A stretch of DNA of 64,000 nt from Xenorhabdus szentirmaii DSM 16338. Its GTDB lineage: Bacteria; Pseudomonadota; Gammaproteobacteria; Enterobacterales; Enterobacteriaceae. Below the pieces are notes generated by a model. The model was given only the letters and a program-made list of their open reading frames with translations. It made no database searches and was not told the DNA's origin. Position 1 is the first letter of the stretch. Every line of letters starts with the position of its first letter. Both the position numbers and the translations under genes were made by a program. Shown here in pieces: positions 43,723 through 52,025 of the stretch. The stretch covers positions 1,816,561 through 1,880,560 of the forward strand of contig NZ_NIBV01000002.1 of assembly GCF_002632585.1 (NCBI RefSeq). The letters are read 5' to 3'.

Positions 43723-43938
43723 ATGACTCAATTCATTATTAACAAAACGCATGTTATCGACCAGAATAATGGGAGTGTCATAGGTAAATTAAACTGTAAA
43801 ATCAACTCAACGAATATGATAGGTTACATTATCATTTGGGCCATTCTATCGTTTGTTACATTTGGTTTTTTATATTTTGTTTTCCTTTATAAAATAACAG
43901 CTCATTGTATTAATCATACTCGTGTGGTGACAATTTGA
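43723..43938 (+). CDS. 71-residue membrane protein
   Basis: Starts MTQFIINKTHVIDQNNGSVIG; the residues encoded further upstream in the same frame are the translated repeats and are not counted. A polar N-terminal part of about 30 residues is followed by a long hydrophobic span (MIGYIIIWAILSFVTFGFLYFVF) and a short tail with HCINHTRVV. No family recognised; it may work with the 44-residue membrane protein 28 bases upstream. Confidence 0.55.
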   Translation: MTQFIINKTHVIDQNNGSVIGKLNCKINSTNMIGYIIIWAILSFVTFGFLYFVFLYKITAHCINHTRVVTI

Positions 43939-43963
43939 AAGGCAACAAATACCGTGATTTAAA

Positions 43964-43996
43964 AGCCTGAATCCTATCAGATAGAAGATTCAGGCT
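43964..43996. terminator. Hairpin between the small membrane gene and ail-like gene
   Basis: AGCCTGAATC (43964-43973) pairs with GATTCAGGCT (43987-43996); the two flanking genes converge here. Confidence 0.75.
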
Positions 43997-44040
43997 AAAA
44001 TAACGTTTAATTTTGATATTTAAAAACAATCCGTAATATC

Positions 44041-44640
44041 TTAGAAACGGTATCCAACACCAAAAACCCAGGTTCCGATTTTAGTGCCTTTCAATTTGGC
44101 GTGTGAATAAGAGGTATCAATGACCCAGCTTTGAGTCGGATTAAACTGTAAACCAATCCCATAAGACAAAGAAGTATCATTATAGCTGCTTTTATCATCA
44201 CCACTGGAGTGAGACACTTTACCATAATTAGCCCCGATCAATCCGTATGCACTAATGTATTCATTAAAACGGTAGCTTGGCCCCGCCATCAAAGAGGTAT
44301 TACTCCATTTTATTCTACTTTTTTCCACACCATAGTAATCATAACTAAAATCATATTGGGTATAAGTCAATGAACTGATAACACCAAACTCATCATTGAA
44401 TTCATAGCGATATTTTAAATTTAACCCTTGAAGGCTTTTACCGAATTCTTTTTCAAAATACTCTTTTGCTTCATTACTTCCGAAATCAGAAGCATTGAAA
44501 GATAAATTACTATGAGCATATCCCAAAGAAATAGTATTTTTACTATTATTGCTTGTACTACTTGTATTGCTAGCACTAGCATTGAAAGCCAATACGGATA
44601 ATCCCGCAAAAATAACGGTCGCCAAGAATGTTTTTTTCAT
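44041..44640 (-). CDS. Ail/OmpX/PagC family outer-membrane protein
   Basis: 199 residues from the ATG at 44,640 (the frame is open 23 codons earlier but MKKTFLATVIFAGLSVLAFNASA is the export signal). After cleavage an eight-stranded barrel follows, with the family marks NTISLGYAHS, LNLKYRYEFNDEFGVISSLTYT, MAGPSYRFNEYISAYGLIGANYG and a C-terminal GVGYRF for BAM recognition. Members mediate adhesion, serum resistance or antimicrobial-peptide resistance. It stands alone with an AT-rich promoter of about 500 bases. Confidence 0.92.
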   Translation of the reverse strand: MKKTFLATVIFAGLSVLAFNASASNTSSTSNNSKNTISLGYAHSNLSFNASDFGSNEAKEYFEKEFGKSLQGLNLKYRYEFNDEFGVISSLTYTQYDFSYDYYGVEKSRIKWSNTSLMAGPSYRFNEYISAYGLIGANYGKVSHSSGDDKSSYNDTSLSYGIGLQFNPTQSWVIDTSYSHAKLKGTKIGTWVFGVGYRF

Positions 44641-45072
44641 AGAAATACTCTCTGTTATATTTAATATATGTGCCCTGTCAGGAAAGGGTTCAAAATATAC
44701 AAGAATCACATTAATACTTCAACTACACAAAAAAAACAGGAAAATTATTACTTATTCATTTAAATTCAACAAATTACAATGTAATTTATTCACTTTTAAC
44801 TTAAATGGACATTACCCGCAGATAACTGATAATATAAAATAACAAAATAAAATTATTATTTTCAAGAAATTAGAATAAAGATCATCGTTTTGAAATTTAA
44901 GATACATCCTAAAAAAAAATCCAAAAAACTCCCGGAGGCAACATTTAGACAAAAATAAAAACAATGAATGCCAACATGACATATTATTATTTTAATGAAT
45001 GAGATATTGGGAAATAATCCAATATAAAAATTAACTATTTATTACCCTGGTAATATATTAAATATTAATTAA
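44641..45072. other. AT-rich gap
   Basis: About 430 bases; promoter area of the Ail-like gene. No gene or repeat seen. Confidence 0.4.
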
Positions 45073-45115
45073 AACCTTAACTAATGACTTTGCTATAAGG
45101 TCATCAGTTAAGGTT
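45073..45115 (-). terminator. Long hairpin after the GST gene
   Basis: AACCTTAACT (45073-45082) pairs with AGTTAAGGTT (45106-45115), with further partial pairing inside (ATGAC/GTCAT). Confidence 0.6.
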
Positions 45116-45171
45116 AGATACGATTCTCTATATTAATGAATAAAGTATCAATAAAGGACAACTTATTGTCA

Positions 45172-45816
45172 TTAAATTACCCTCAGCTCTTCATAAGAAA
45201 TCATGACATGCTCTTTAAACGCAGGCCTTTCAGTTAATTCGTTATAATATTTAATTAATGCTGAATGTTTCGGATGGTTAATTTTTAGATCGAAATATCG
45301 ATACAGTGTATGACCAAACTGTATATCAGCTAACGTGAAGTGATCACCAGCAATAAATTGATGTTTCCTGAGCTGAGTTTCAGCAATATCTAATATATTA
45401 TTTAAGTTATTTATTGCCTTTTCTATTTCAAGTTGATTTTGGTGTTGCGGCACAGTGCGCACCATTTGCCAAAATATAGGTACGGTAAAATTAAGCGCAA
45501 CGTTTATTTTAGACCATTCAGCCCATTTATCTATATGCGTTCTGGTTTCTAAATCTTCCGGCCAAAAAGGCGATGATTTTGCATATCGGTTAGCAAGATA
45601 ACGTAAAGTCGCCCCCGTCTCCCAAATGGGTTCACCATCGCCATCTTTGATTACGGGAACTTTCCCATTCGGGTTCATAGATAAAAATTCAGAAGTATCA
45701 TTGCCTCCGTATTTATGCCCAATATCATAACGAGTAAAAGGAAGGCTTAATTCACCAATACACCACATCAAGGCTTGAACATTAGATGATGTTTTTCTTC
45801 CCCACACAGTGATCAT
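45172..45816 (-). CDS. Glutathione S-transferase family protein
   Basis: 214 residues. Thioredoxin-like N-terminal domain (ITVWGRKTSSNVQALMWCIGELSLPF...NPNGKVPVIKDGD..IWETGATLRYLA) with the cis-Pro VPVI and ES-like ETGA glutathione site; all-helical C-terminal domain with FIAGDHFTLADIQFGHTLYR, the family's N-capping box. It conjugates glutathione to electrophiles in the cytoplasm, or acts as a peroxidase. The subclass is not settled; the RKTSSN region resembles bacterial YfcG/YghU-like or theta-type proteins. Single gene. Confidence 0.92.
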   Translation of the reverse strand: MITVWGRKTSSNVQALMWCIGELSLPFTRYDIGHKYGGNDTSEFLSMNPNGKVPVIKDGDGEPIWETGATLRYLANRYAKSSPFWPEDLETRTHIDKWAEWSKINVALNFTVPIFWQMVRTVPQHQNQLEIEKAINNLNNILDIAETQLRKHQFIAGDHFTLADIQFGHTLYRYFDLKINHPKHSALIKYYNELTERPAFKEHVMISYEELRVI

Positions 45817-45977
45817 TTAATTTCTCCTTTCTATAATGATTAAAGATAAATAATGATTAAAAATAAATTATTTCCGTAACTATGGCGAAATATCAGTTTT
45901 TTTTAATTTTCCATTTATCATTTCATCATAAATATAAAACTATAAAAAATGAAATACTGATAATAATTAATTTAATA

Positions 45978-46736
45978 TTATTCAGGAAAATATTTTTCAA
46001 CTAATGCTTGTAAAATAGAAACGGTTTCTATATCAAGAATGCCATCATAGCATTTCTGGCGAAAGTGCATTTGAAATGCTTTAACTAATAACTGGAAATT
46101 CTCCTCTTCCTCAGCGCCTGAAATATCATATCCATAACGTTTGAATTTTTCTAAAATTTTGGTACGTTCAGGTATTTGCTGATCAATATATTTTATTTTT
46201 GTTTCTTCGTCATACCATGCGCCAACACCAGCATCATAGAGCTCTTTCCATGGAAAAGCCGGACCCGGATCTGTTTTCCTTTGCCAAGCAATATCTGAAT
46301 GGCCAACAACATGAGTTGGTGCAATATCGGGATAACGTTGTAATATATTGATTGCTAATGCTTTAACGGCATTAATTTGTTCAGGATGGTAAGGAGGGAA
46401 ACTAAGAGTCCCCTGATTATCAGTTGCTTCATTGACAATTTCAATGCCAATGGAGCTGTCATTTAAACTATTCCTCCCCGACCAACCACTGACTCCTGCA
46501 TGCCAAGCCCTTTCCAGCTCATCCACTAAATTAAATATCCGAACCTCACTAAATCCCGCATCTTGATATGTAGGATCATCTGGATTCGGAACCAAATAAT
46601 GGGCACTAACATAATCACCGGTCAAAGCCTGAATGGATTTTTCAAAATTCAGGGCGGTATAATGCATAACTAAAAAACGTGAACGTCGATTAAAGCTTTT
46701 AATTGAGCGGTAAGAATTATAATCAACCTTATACAT
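45978..46736 (-). CDS. Leaderless AmiD-like N-acetylmuramoyl-L-alanine amidase
   Basis: 252 residues. Amidase_2 zinc site: His in FLVMHYTALN, His in VVGHSDIAWQRKTDPGPAFPW and the Lys-Thr-Asp-Pro-Gly motif. A C-terminal helical peptidoglycan-binding-like part (YDISGAEEEENFQLLVKAFQMHFR) follows as in E. coli AmiD. Unlike AmiD, there is no lipoprotein or Sec signal: the protein starts MYKVDYNSYRSIKSFNRRSR. So it is cytoplasmic unless exported by another route, such as a type VI or phage-tail-like system. It cuts the amide between MurNAc and L-Ala of peptidoglycan. Confidence 0.9.
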   Translation of the reverse strand: MYKVDYNSYRSIKSFNRRSRFLVMHYTALNFEKSIQALTGDYVSAHYLVPNPDDPTYQDAGFSEVRIFNLVDELERAWHAGVSGWSGRNSLNDSSIGIEIVNEATDNQGTLSFPPYHPEQINAVKALAINILQRYPDIAPTHVVGHSDIAWQRKTDPGPAFPWKELYDAGVGAWYDEETKIKYIDQQIPERTKILEKFKRYGYDISGAEEEENFQLLVKAFQMHFRQKCYDGILDIETVSILQALVEKYFPE

Positions 46737-46996
46737 TACTTTTCTCCTTAATAAACCTTGTCATATCTCGGATAAAAAACAATCTACTGGAAAATAATGA
46801 CTTTTATATTACTTTAATTTCAAGATAGTGTGTTATGGAAAGAAGATGTGAAATGATAAGTAACATATCTATTGCAGTAAGATTACAGTAAGAATAGAAA
46901 TGTTGCCTGAATAGTCCAGACTAACTGCTGTCACAAACAGAAGGGACAGCAATTACTGAACGTCATGCAAGAATACTTTAACGAACAAAAAAAGTT

Positions 46997-47263
46997 TTAA
47001 ATTTCAATTTCTATGTCCGTAAGCGGACGACAGCTGCAAGGTAAGATTTCCCCTGAATTAACAAAGGCTAACGGTTTATTCATATAACCCACTTTTCCTT
47101 TTACCAGACGGACACGACAAGAACCGCAATATCCTTGCCTGCATTGGTATTCAAGCTGAACCTTGCCATGTTCCAGAGCTTCCAGCAAGTTATTGTGAAG
47201 AGTAGATGAGTAGTAAGCGTATAAACCCTGCCTTAACGGCAGGGTAACTTTATAATCAGCCAT
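46997..47263 (-). CDS. yfaE: 2Fe-2S ferredoxin YfaE, radical maintenance of NrdB
   Basis: 88 residues from the ATG at 47,263, one base after the nrdB stop. The cluster motif is CRQGYCGSCRVRLVKG...LPCSC (C-x4-C-x2-C-xn-C). In E. coli YfaE passes electrons to rebuild the diferric-tyrosyl radical of NrdB. Third gene of nrdA-nrdB-yfaE, as in E. coli. The longer open frame upstream overlaps nrdB and is not coding. Confidence 0.95.
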   Translation of the reverse strand: MADYKVTLPLRQGLYAYYSSTLHNNLLEALEHGKVQLEYQCRQGYCGSCRVRLVKGKVGYMNKPLAFVNSGEILPCSCRPLTDIEIEI

Positions 47264-47264
47264 A

Positions 47265-48395
47265 TCAGAGTTCGAAACCGCTGAGATCCTCAGTATTGAC
47301 TTCCGAATCAATCTGACCAACCAGATAAGAACTGACTTCGACTTCCTGTGGAGCCACCTGAACGTTATCAGAAACCAACCACGCATTGATCCATGGAATT
47401 GGATTAGAGCGAGTTTCAAACGGTAACTTCAAGCCAACTGCCTGCATGCGAATATTAGTAATATATTCAACATATTGACACAGAATATCTTTATTCAAAC
47501 CAATCATGGAGCCGTCTTTAAATAGATAATCAGCCCACTCTTTTTCCTGCTCTGCCGCCTGAACGAACAAGTCATAACACTGCTGTTCACACTCTTTGGC
47601 AATTTCCGCCATTTCAGGATCATCCTGACCCGAACGCAACAGATTCAGCATGTGTTGAGTTCCTGTCAGATGCAGGGCTTCATCACGAGCAATCAATTTG
47701 ATGATTTTAGCGTTTCCTTCCATTAGCTCACGTTCAGCAAAAGCAAATGAACATGCAAAACTAACGTAAAAACGGATCGCTTCCAGCGCGTTCACGCTCA
47801 TCAAACACAGGTAAAGTTGTTTTTTCAGCCCGCGCAGGTCAACATTGACTGTTTTTCCTGCAACCTCGTGCGTCCCTTCACCCAACAGATGATAGTAGTT
47901 GGTCATTTCGATCAGATCGTCATAATACGCGGAGATATCTTTAGCGCGTTTCAGTATCTGTTCGTTCTCCACGATATCATCAAACACCACAGCAGGATCA
48001 TTGACGATATTGCGGATAATATGTGTGTAAGAACGTGAGTGGATCGTTTCAGAGAACGACCACGTTTCAACCCATGTTTCCAATTCTGGAATGGAAATCA
48101 GCGGCAGTAACGCCACATTCGGGCTACGGCCTTGGATAGAATCCAACAGCGTCTGATATTTCAGGTTGCTGATGAAAATATGTTTTTCGTGATCTGGCAA
48201 TGCATTGTAGTCAATGCGATCACGAGAAACGTCTACTTCTTCTGGGCGCCAGAAAAAGGAAAGTTGTTTTTCAATCAGTTTTTCAAAAATAGGGTATTTT
48301 TGCTGATCGAAACGAGCCACGTTAACAGATTGACCAAAAAACATTGGCTCTTGCAACTGATCATTTTTTACTTGCGAAAAAGTGGTATAGGACAT
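47265..48395 (-). CDS. nrdB: Class Ia ribonucleotide reductase, beta subunit
   Basis: 376 residues, the same length as E. coli NrdB. Iron ligands and radical environment are in place: [33 protein letters not shown], and [16 protein letters not shown]. The C-terminal [11 protein letters not shown] tail docks into NrdA. It houses the tyrosyl radical that starts ribonucleotide reduction. It begins 12 bases after nrdA. Confidence 0.98.
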   Translation of the reverse strand: MSYTTFSQVKNDQLQEPMFFGQSVNVARFDQQKYPIFEKLIEKQLSFFWRPEEVDVSRDRIDYNALPDHEKHIFISNLKYQTLLDSIQGRSPNVALLPLISIPELETWVETWSFSETIHSRSYTHIIRNIVNDPAVVFDDIVENEQILKRAKDISAYYDDLIEMTNYYHLLGEGTHEVAGKTVNVDLRGLKKQLYLCLMSVNALEAIRFYVSFACSFAFAERELMEGNAKIIKLIARDEALHLTGTQHMLNLLRSGQDDPEMAEIAKECEQQCYDLFVQAAEQEKEWADYLFKDGSMIGLNKDILCQYVEYITNIRMQAVGLKLPFETRSNPIPWINAWLVSDNVQVAPQEVEVSSYLVGQIDSEVNTEDLSGFEL

Positions 48396-48407
48396 AGTTT
48401 CCTCTAA

Positions 48408-50699
48408 TTAAATCTTACACGCGCCGCCTTCACAATCGGAGTCAGCAGACTCAACGACTTCTTCCAAATCACCCTGAACATCTTCTGCCCCATCACGGGT
48501 GTTGTGGTAATACAGTGTCTTCACGCCATATTTGTAAGCAAGCAGTAAATCTTTCAGCAATTGGTTCATTGGAACCTTGCCATTAGGGAAACGTGCCGGA
48601 TCATAATTGGTATTGGCAGAAATTGATTGATCGATGAATTTCTGCATGATCCCTACCAGCTGTAGATACCCATCATTGCTTGGCATTTGCCACAACAACT
48701 CATAAGCACCTTTCAGTAAATCATAATCAGGTACAACTTGGCGCAGGATACCGTCTTTTGATGCTTTCACACTGATATAACCACGTGGTGGCTCAATACC
48801 ATTCGTCGCGTTTGAGATCTGCGAAGATGTCTCTGACGGCATCAGTGCAGACAACGTTGAGTTACGCAGGCCATATTGTTTAATGTCACGGCGCAAAGTT
48901 TCCCAATCCATATGCAGAGGTTCACTGGTCAGCGTATCCAATGTCTTTTTATAAGTGTCAATTGGCAGAAGACCTTGTGAATAAGTCGTTTCGCTAAACC
49001 ACGGACAAGCTCCCTGCTCTTTCGCCAATTTATTTGAAGCTTTCAGCAGGTAATACTGGATGGCTTCGAATGTCTTGTGAGTCAGGTTATTGGCGCTTCC
49101 ATCAGAATAACGCACACCATGTCTCGCCAGATAATAGGCAAAATTAATGACACCGATACCCAAAGTACGACGCCCCATTGAACCCTGTTTTGCCGCAATA
49201 ATCGGGTAATCCTGGTAATCCAACAAAGAATCCAGCGCACGAACAGCCAAATCTGCCAATTCTTCTAATTCAGTCAGGTTTTCAATCGCACCTAAATTGA
49301 ACGCAGACAGTGTACACAGCGCAATTTCACCATTTTCATCGTTAATATTGTTCAGTGGCTTCGTTGGCAGTGCAATTTCCAGACAAAGGTTCGATTGGCG
49401 AACAGGCGCAATAGCAGGATCAAACGGGCTATGAGTATTACAGTGGTCAACATTTTGAATGTAAATACGGCCCGTTGAAGCTCGTTCCTGCATCATCAAT
49501 GAAAACAGTTCAACAGCTTTAATTCGTTCTTTACGAATATTGTTGTCATTTTCATACCGAGTGTACAAACGCTCAAATTCATCCTGATCTGCAAAGAATG
49601 CATCATACAGTCCGGGAACGTCAGATGGGCTGAAAAGAGAGATCTCTTCGCCTTTGATCAAGCGCTCATACATCAATTTGTTAATTTGTACGCCGTAATC
49701 CATGTGACGAACGCGGTTGCCTTCAACACCACGGTTATTTTTCAGTACCAACAGGCTCTCAACTTCCAAATGCCACAATGGATAGAACAATGTTGCAGCA
49801 CCTCCACGAACCCCTCCCTGAGAGCAAGATTTCACCGCTGTCTGGAAATGTTTGTAGAATGGAATACAACCTGTATGGAACGCTTCCCCACCACGGATCG
49901 GGCTACCCAATGCACGGATGCGGCCTGCATTTACACCAATGCCAGCGCGTTGAGAAACATATTTCACAATGGCACTGGATGTTGCATTGATAGAATCCAG
50001 GCTATCACCACATTCAATCAGTACACAGGAACTGAATTGACGGGTTGGCGTACGCACCCCCGCCATGATTGGCGTTGGCAATGAAATTTTGAAGGTGGAA
50101 ACCGCATCATAGAAACGACGGATGTAATCCAGACGTGTTGCTTTCGGATAAGTGGAAAACAAGCACGCAGCAACCAACATATAGAGAAATTGGGCACTTT
50201 CGTAAATTTTACCAGTAACACGGTTTTGTACCAAATATTTCCCTTCCAGCTGCTTAACCGCTGCATAGGAAAAATCCATATCGCGCAAGTGGTTAATAAA
50301 ACTGTCCATTTGCTCGAATTCTTCTTTGGAATAGTCTTCCAGCAAATGTTTGTCGTATTTACCTAAATCGACCATCTTCGCAACATGATCATAAAGGGCA
50401 GGTGGCTCAAACTGACCATAAGCTTTTTTACGCAGGTTGAAGATCGCCAGACGTGCTGCCAGATATTGATAATCAGGCGCATCTCCGGAGATGAGATCTG
50501 CGGCGGCTTTGATCATGGTTTCATGAATATCGGATGTTTTGATGCCATCATAAAATTGAATCTGGGAACGCAGTTCTACTTGTGATACAGAGACATTTTT
50601 CAGACCTTCAGCAGCCCAAGTGACAACTCGGTGAATTTTATCAAGATCAATTTGTTCTTTATGTCCATCACGTTTGGTAACTAGCAGACTCTGGTTCAT
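48408..50699 (-). CDS. nrdA: Class Ia ribonucleotide reductase, alpha subunit
   Basis: 763 residues from the ATG at 50,699 (MNQSLLVTKRDGHKEQIDL, as in E. coli; AGAAGGTG upstream). ATP-cone at the N-terminus, catalytic Cys in SSCVLIECGDSLDS, the NLCLEIALPT finger with the N-x-C-x-E radical site and C-terminal redox pair in DSDCEGGACKI. Reduces ribonucleoside diphosphates to deoxy forms. First gene of the operon; a NrdR box and a DnaA box lie upstream. Confidence 0.98.
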   Translation of the reverse strand: MNQSLLVTKRDGHKEQIDLDKIHRVVTWAAEGLKNVSVSQVELRSQIQFYDGIKTSDIHETMIKAAADLISGDAPDYQYLAARLAIFNLRKKAYGQFEPPALYDHVAKMVDLGKYDKHLLEDYSKEEFEQMDSFINHLRDMDFSYAAVKQLEGKYLVQNRVTGKIYESAQFLYMLVAACLFSTYPKATRLDYIRRFYDAVSTFKISLPTPIMAGVRTPTRQFSSCVLIECGDSLDSINATSSAIVKYVSQRAGIGVNAGRIRALGSPIRGGEAFHTGCIPFYKHFQTAVKSCSQGGVRGGAATLFYPLWHLEVESLLVLKNNRGVEGNRVRHMDYGVQINKLMYERLIKGEEISLFSPSDVPGLYDAFFADQDEFERLYTRYENDNNIRKERIKAVELFSLMMQERASTGRIYIQNVDHCNTHSPFDPAIAPVRQSNLCLEIALPTKPLNNINDENGEIALCTLSAFNLGAIENLTELEELADLAVRALDSLLDYQDYPIIAAKQGSMGRRTLGIGVINFAYYLARHGVRYSDGSANNLTHKTFEAIQYYLLKASNKLAKEQGACPWFSETTYSQGLLPIDTYKKTLDTLTSEPLHMDWETLRRDIKQYGLRNSTLSALMPSETSSQISNATNGIEPPRGYISVKASKDGILRQVVPDYDLLKGAYELLWQMPSNDGYLQLVGIMQKFIDQSISANTNYDPARFPNGKVPMNQLLKDLLLAYKYGVKTLYYHNTRDGAEDVQGDLEEVVESADSDCEGGACKI

Positions 50700-50860
50700 G
50701 GGGAAATACACCTTCTCTCTTTTCGTATCCCGCCTATAATATTTTTTTCTTGGCCTCTTGACAGCACAATACTCCCACCATGGCTCAAGTCCTGTTGGGA
50801 ACTCCATTGCTATTCATCACTACATTTCGTTATTACGTTGTTACTACAGGATGACAAGAA

Positions 50861-50876
50861 ACACAATATATAGGGG
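50861..50876 (-). promoter_or_regulatory. NrdR box
   Basis: ACACAATATATAGGGG fits the NrdR consensus (acaCwATATATwgwgt) at 13 or more positions, 160 bases upstream of the nrdA start. NrdR represses nrd operons when dATP is high. I could not find a convincing second box one helical set away. Confidence 0.65.
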
Positions 50877-50946
50877 GTAATTAAAACGGTAATAACAAGA
50901 TAATGTTAATTTCGCGTTTTATCAAGTGTACAAATCAGGGTAGTTT

Positions 50947-50955
50947 TGTGGATAA
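50947..50955 (-). promoter_or_regulatory. DnaA box upstream of nrdA
   Basis: TGTGGATAA is the exact complement of TTATCCACA, the strong DnaA box. E. coli nrdAB is also controlled by DnaA. Confidence 0.6.
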
Positions 50956-51096
50956 CTTGAGGATTAATTTTGCCAAAAAGCCGATAACCTGCGTAGTTAC
51001 TTGATGTTAGTTTCACGAGGCTATCGACAAAACAGGAAAATAAAATCTTAAAAATAATATCTAGTTGCCGCTTTATTAATCCTTTAGTGACGACTT

Positions 51097-51831
51097 TCAG
51101 GCTGAGTGAGTATGTAACATGTAGTTCACGTCTACATTGTGTCCAAGCCGGAATTTATCTGTTAACGGATTGTAATGTAACCCTATAATATGTTGCTCTT
51201 TTAACGGAGTTTGATCAATCCAGTTAATCAATTCAGAAGGACGAATAAATTTTTTCGCGTCATGTGTTCCCTTCGGCACCATCTTCAGGATGTATTCCGC
51301 ACCAACCACTGCCATCAACCACGCTTTCCGGTTACGGTTAATCGTTGAAAAGAAAACATGCCCCCCGGGTTTGACTAATTTTGCACAAGCGCGCACCACC
51401 GATTCAGGGTCCGGCACATGTTCAAGCATCTCCATGCAGGTCACGACATCATAGGCGTGCGGGTTCTGCTCAGCATGGCTTTCTACCGTTTCCTGAACAT
51501 AAGAAACAGAAATGCCTGACTCAAGGGCATGCAAGCGAGCAACTTGCAAAGGCTCAAAGCCCATATCCAACCCTGTCACATCTGCGCCTTCATTCGCCAT
51601 ACTTTCTGACAGGATGCCTCCTCCACACCCGACATCCAGCACTTTTTTGCCAAAAAGGCCATCTGCACGTTGCAGAATGTAATTCAAACGCAGCGGATTA
51701 ATGCGGTGCAGTGGTTTAAATTCACCGTCCAGATCCCACCAACGGGAAGCGACGGCTTCAAATTTTTCGATTTCCTGCTGATCCACATTGGCGTGGGAAG
51801 AAATGTTTGAGTCGGGCGTTTTGACGTTCAT
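51097..51831 (-). CDS. ubiG: Ubiquinone biosynthesis O-methyltransferase
   Basis: 244 residues from the ATG at 51,831 ([24 protein letters not shown] upstream). SAM motif [16 protein letters not shown], post-I LGLD-like VTGLDMGF and NPLRLNYI. Performs both O-methylations of the ubiquinone ring at the inner membrane surface. Gene order ubiG next to divergent gyrA matches E. coli. C-terminal end [14 protein letters not shown] is the usual UbiG end. Confidence 0.97.
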   Translation of the reverse strand: MNVKTPDSNISSHANVDQQEIEKFEAVASRWWDLDGEFKPLHRINPLRLNYILQRADGLFGKKVLDVGCGGGILSESMANEGADVTGLDMGFEPLQVARLHALESGISVSYVQETVESHAEQNPHAYDVVTCMEMLEHVPDPESVVRACAKLVKPGGHVFFSTINRNRKAWLMAVVGAEYILKMVPKGTHDAKKFIRPSELINWIDQTPLKEQHIIGLHYNPLTDKFRLGHNVDVNYMLHTHSA

Positions 51832-51976
51832 CAGCGATATTGCTCCTAGGAACTGTTTCACAGAAAACTGCTTCAAAGAAAATGCAACAGTATTATGAGG
51901 ATGTGTGATAGAAAACTATTATACATGCCTTAATCTTGAAATACCCGCATCGAGTTTTTATAAAACTGTCAATTTG

Positions 51977-51985
51977 TGGTATAAT
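51977..51985 (+). promoter_or_regulatory. Extended -10 promoter of gyrA
   Basis: TGGTATAAT is an extended -10 element (TGnTATAAT) 41 bases before the gyrA start; the -35 region (TTTATA, 17 bases upstream) is poor. E. coli gyrA uses the -10 region for relaxation-stimulated transcription. Confidence 0.6.
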
Positions 51986-52025
51986 TCTAAGCCTTTGAAT
52001 TCGGAGTATGAGGGACAGTGGCTCC

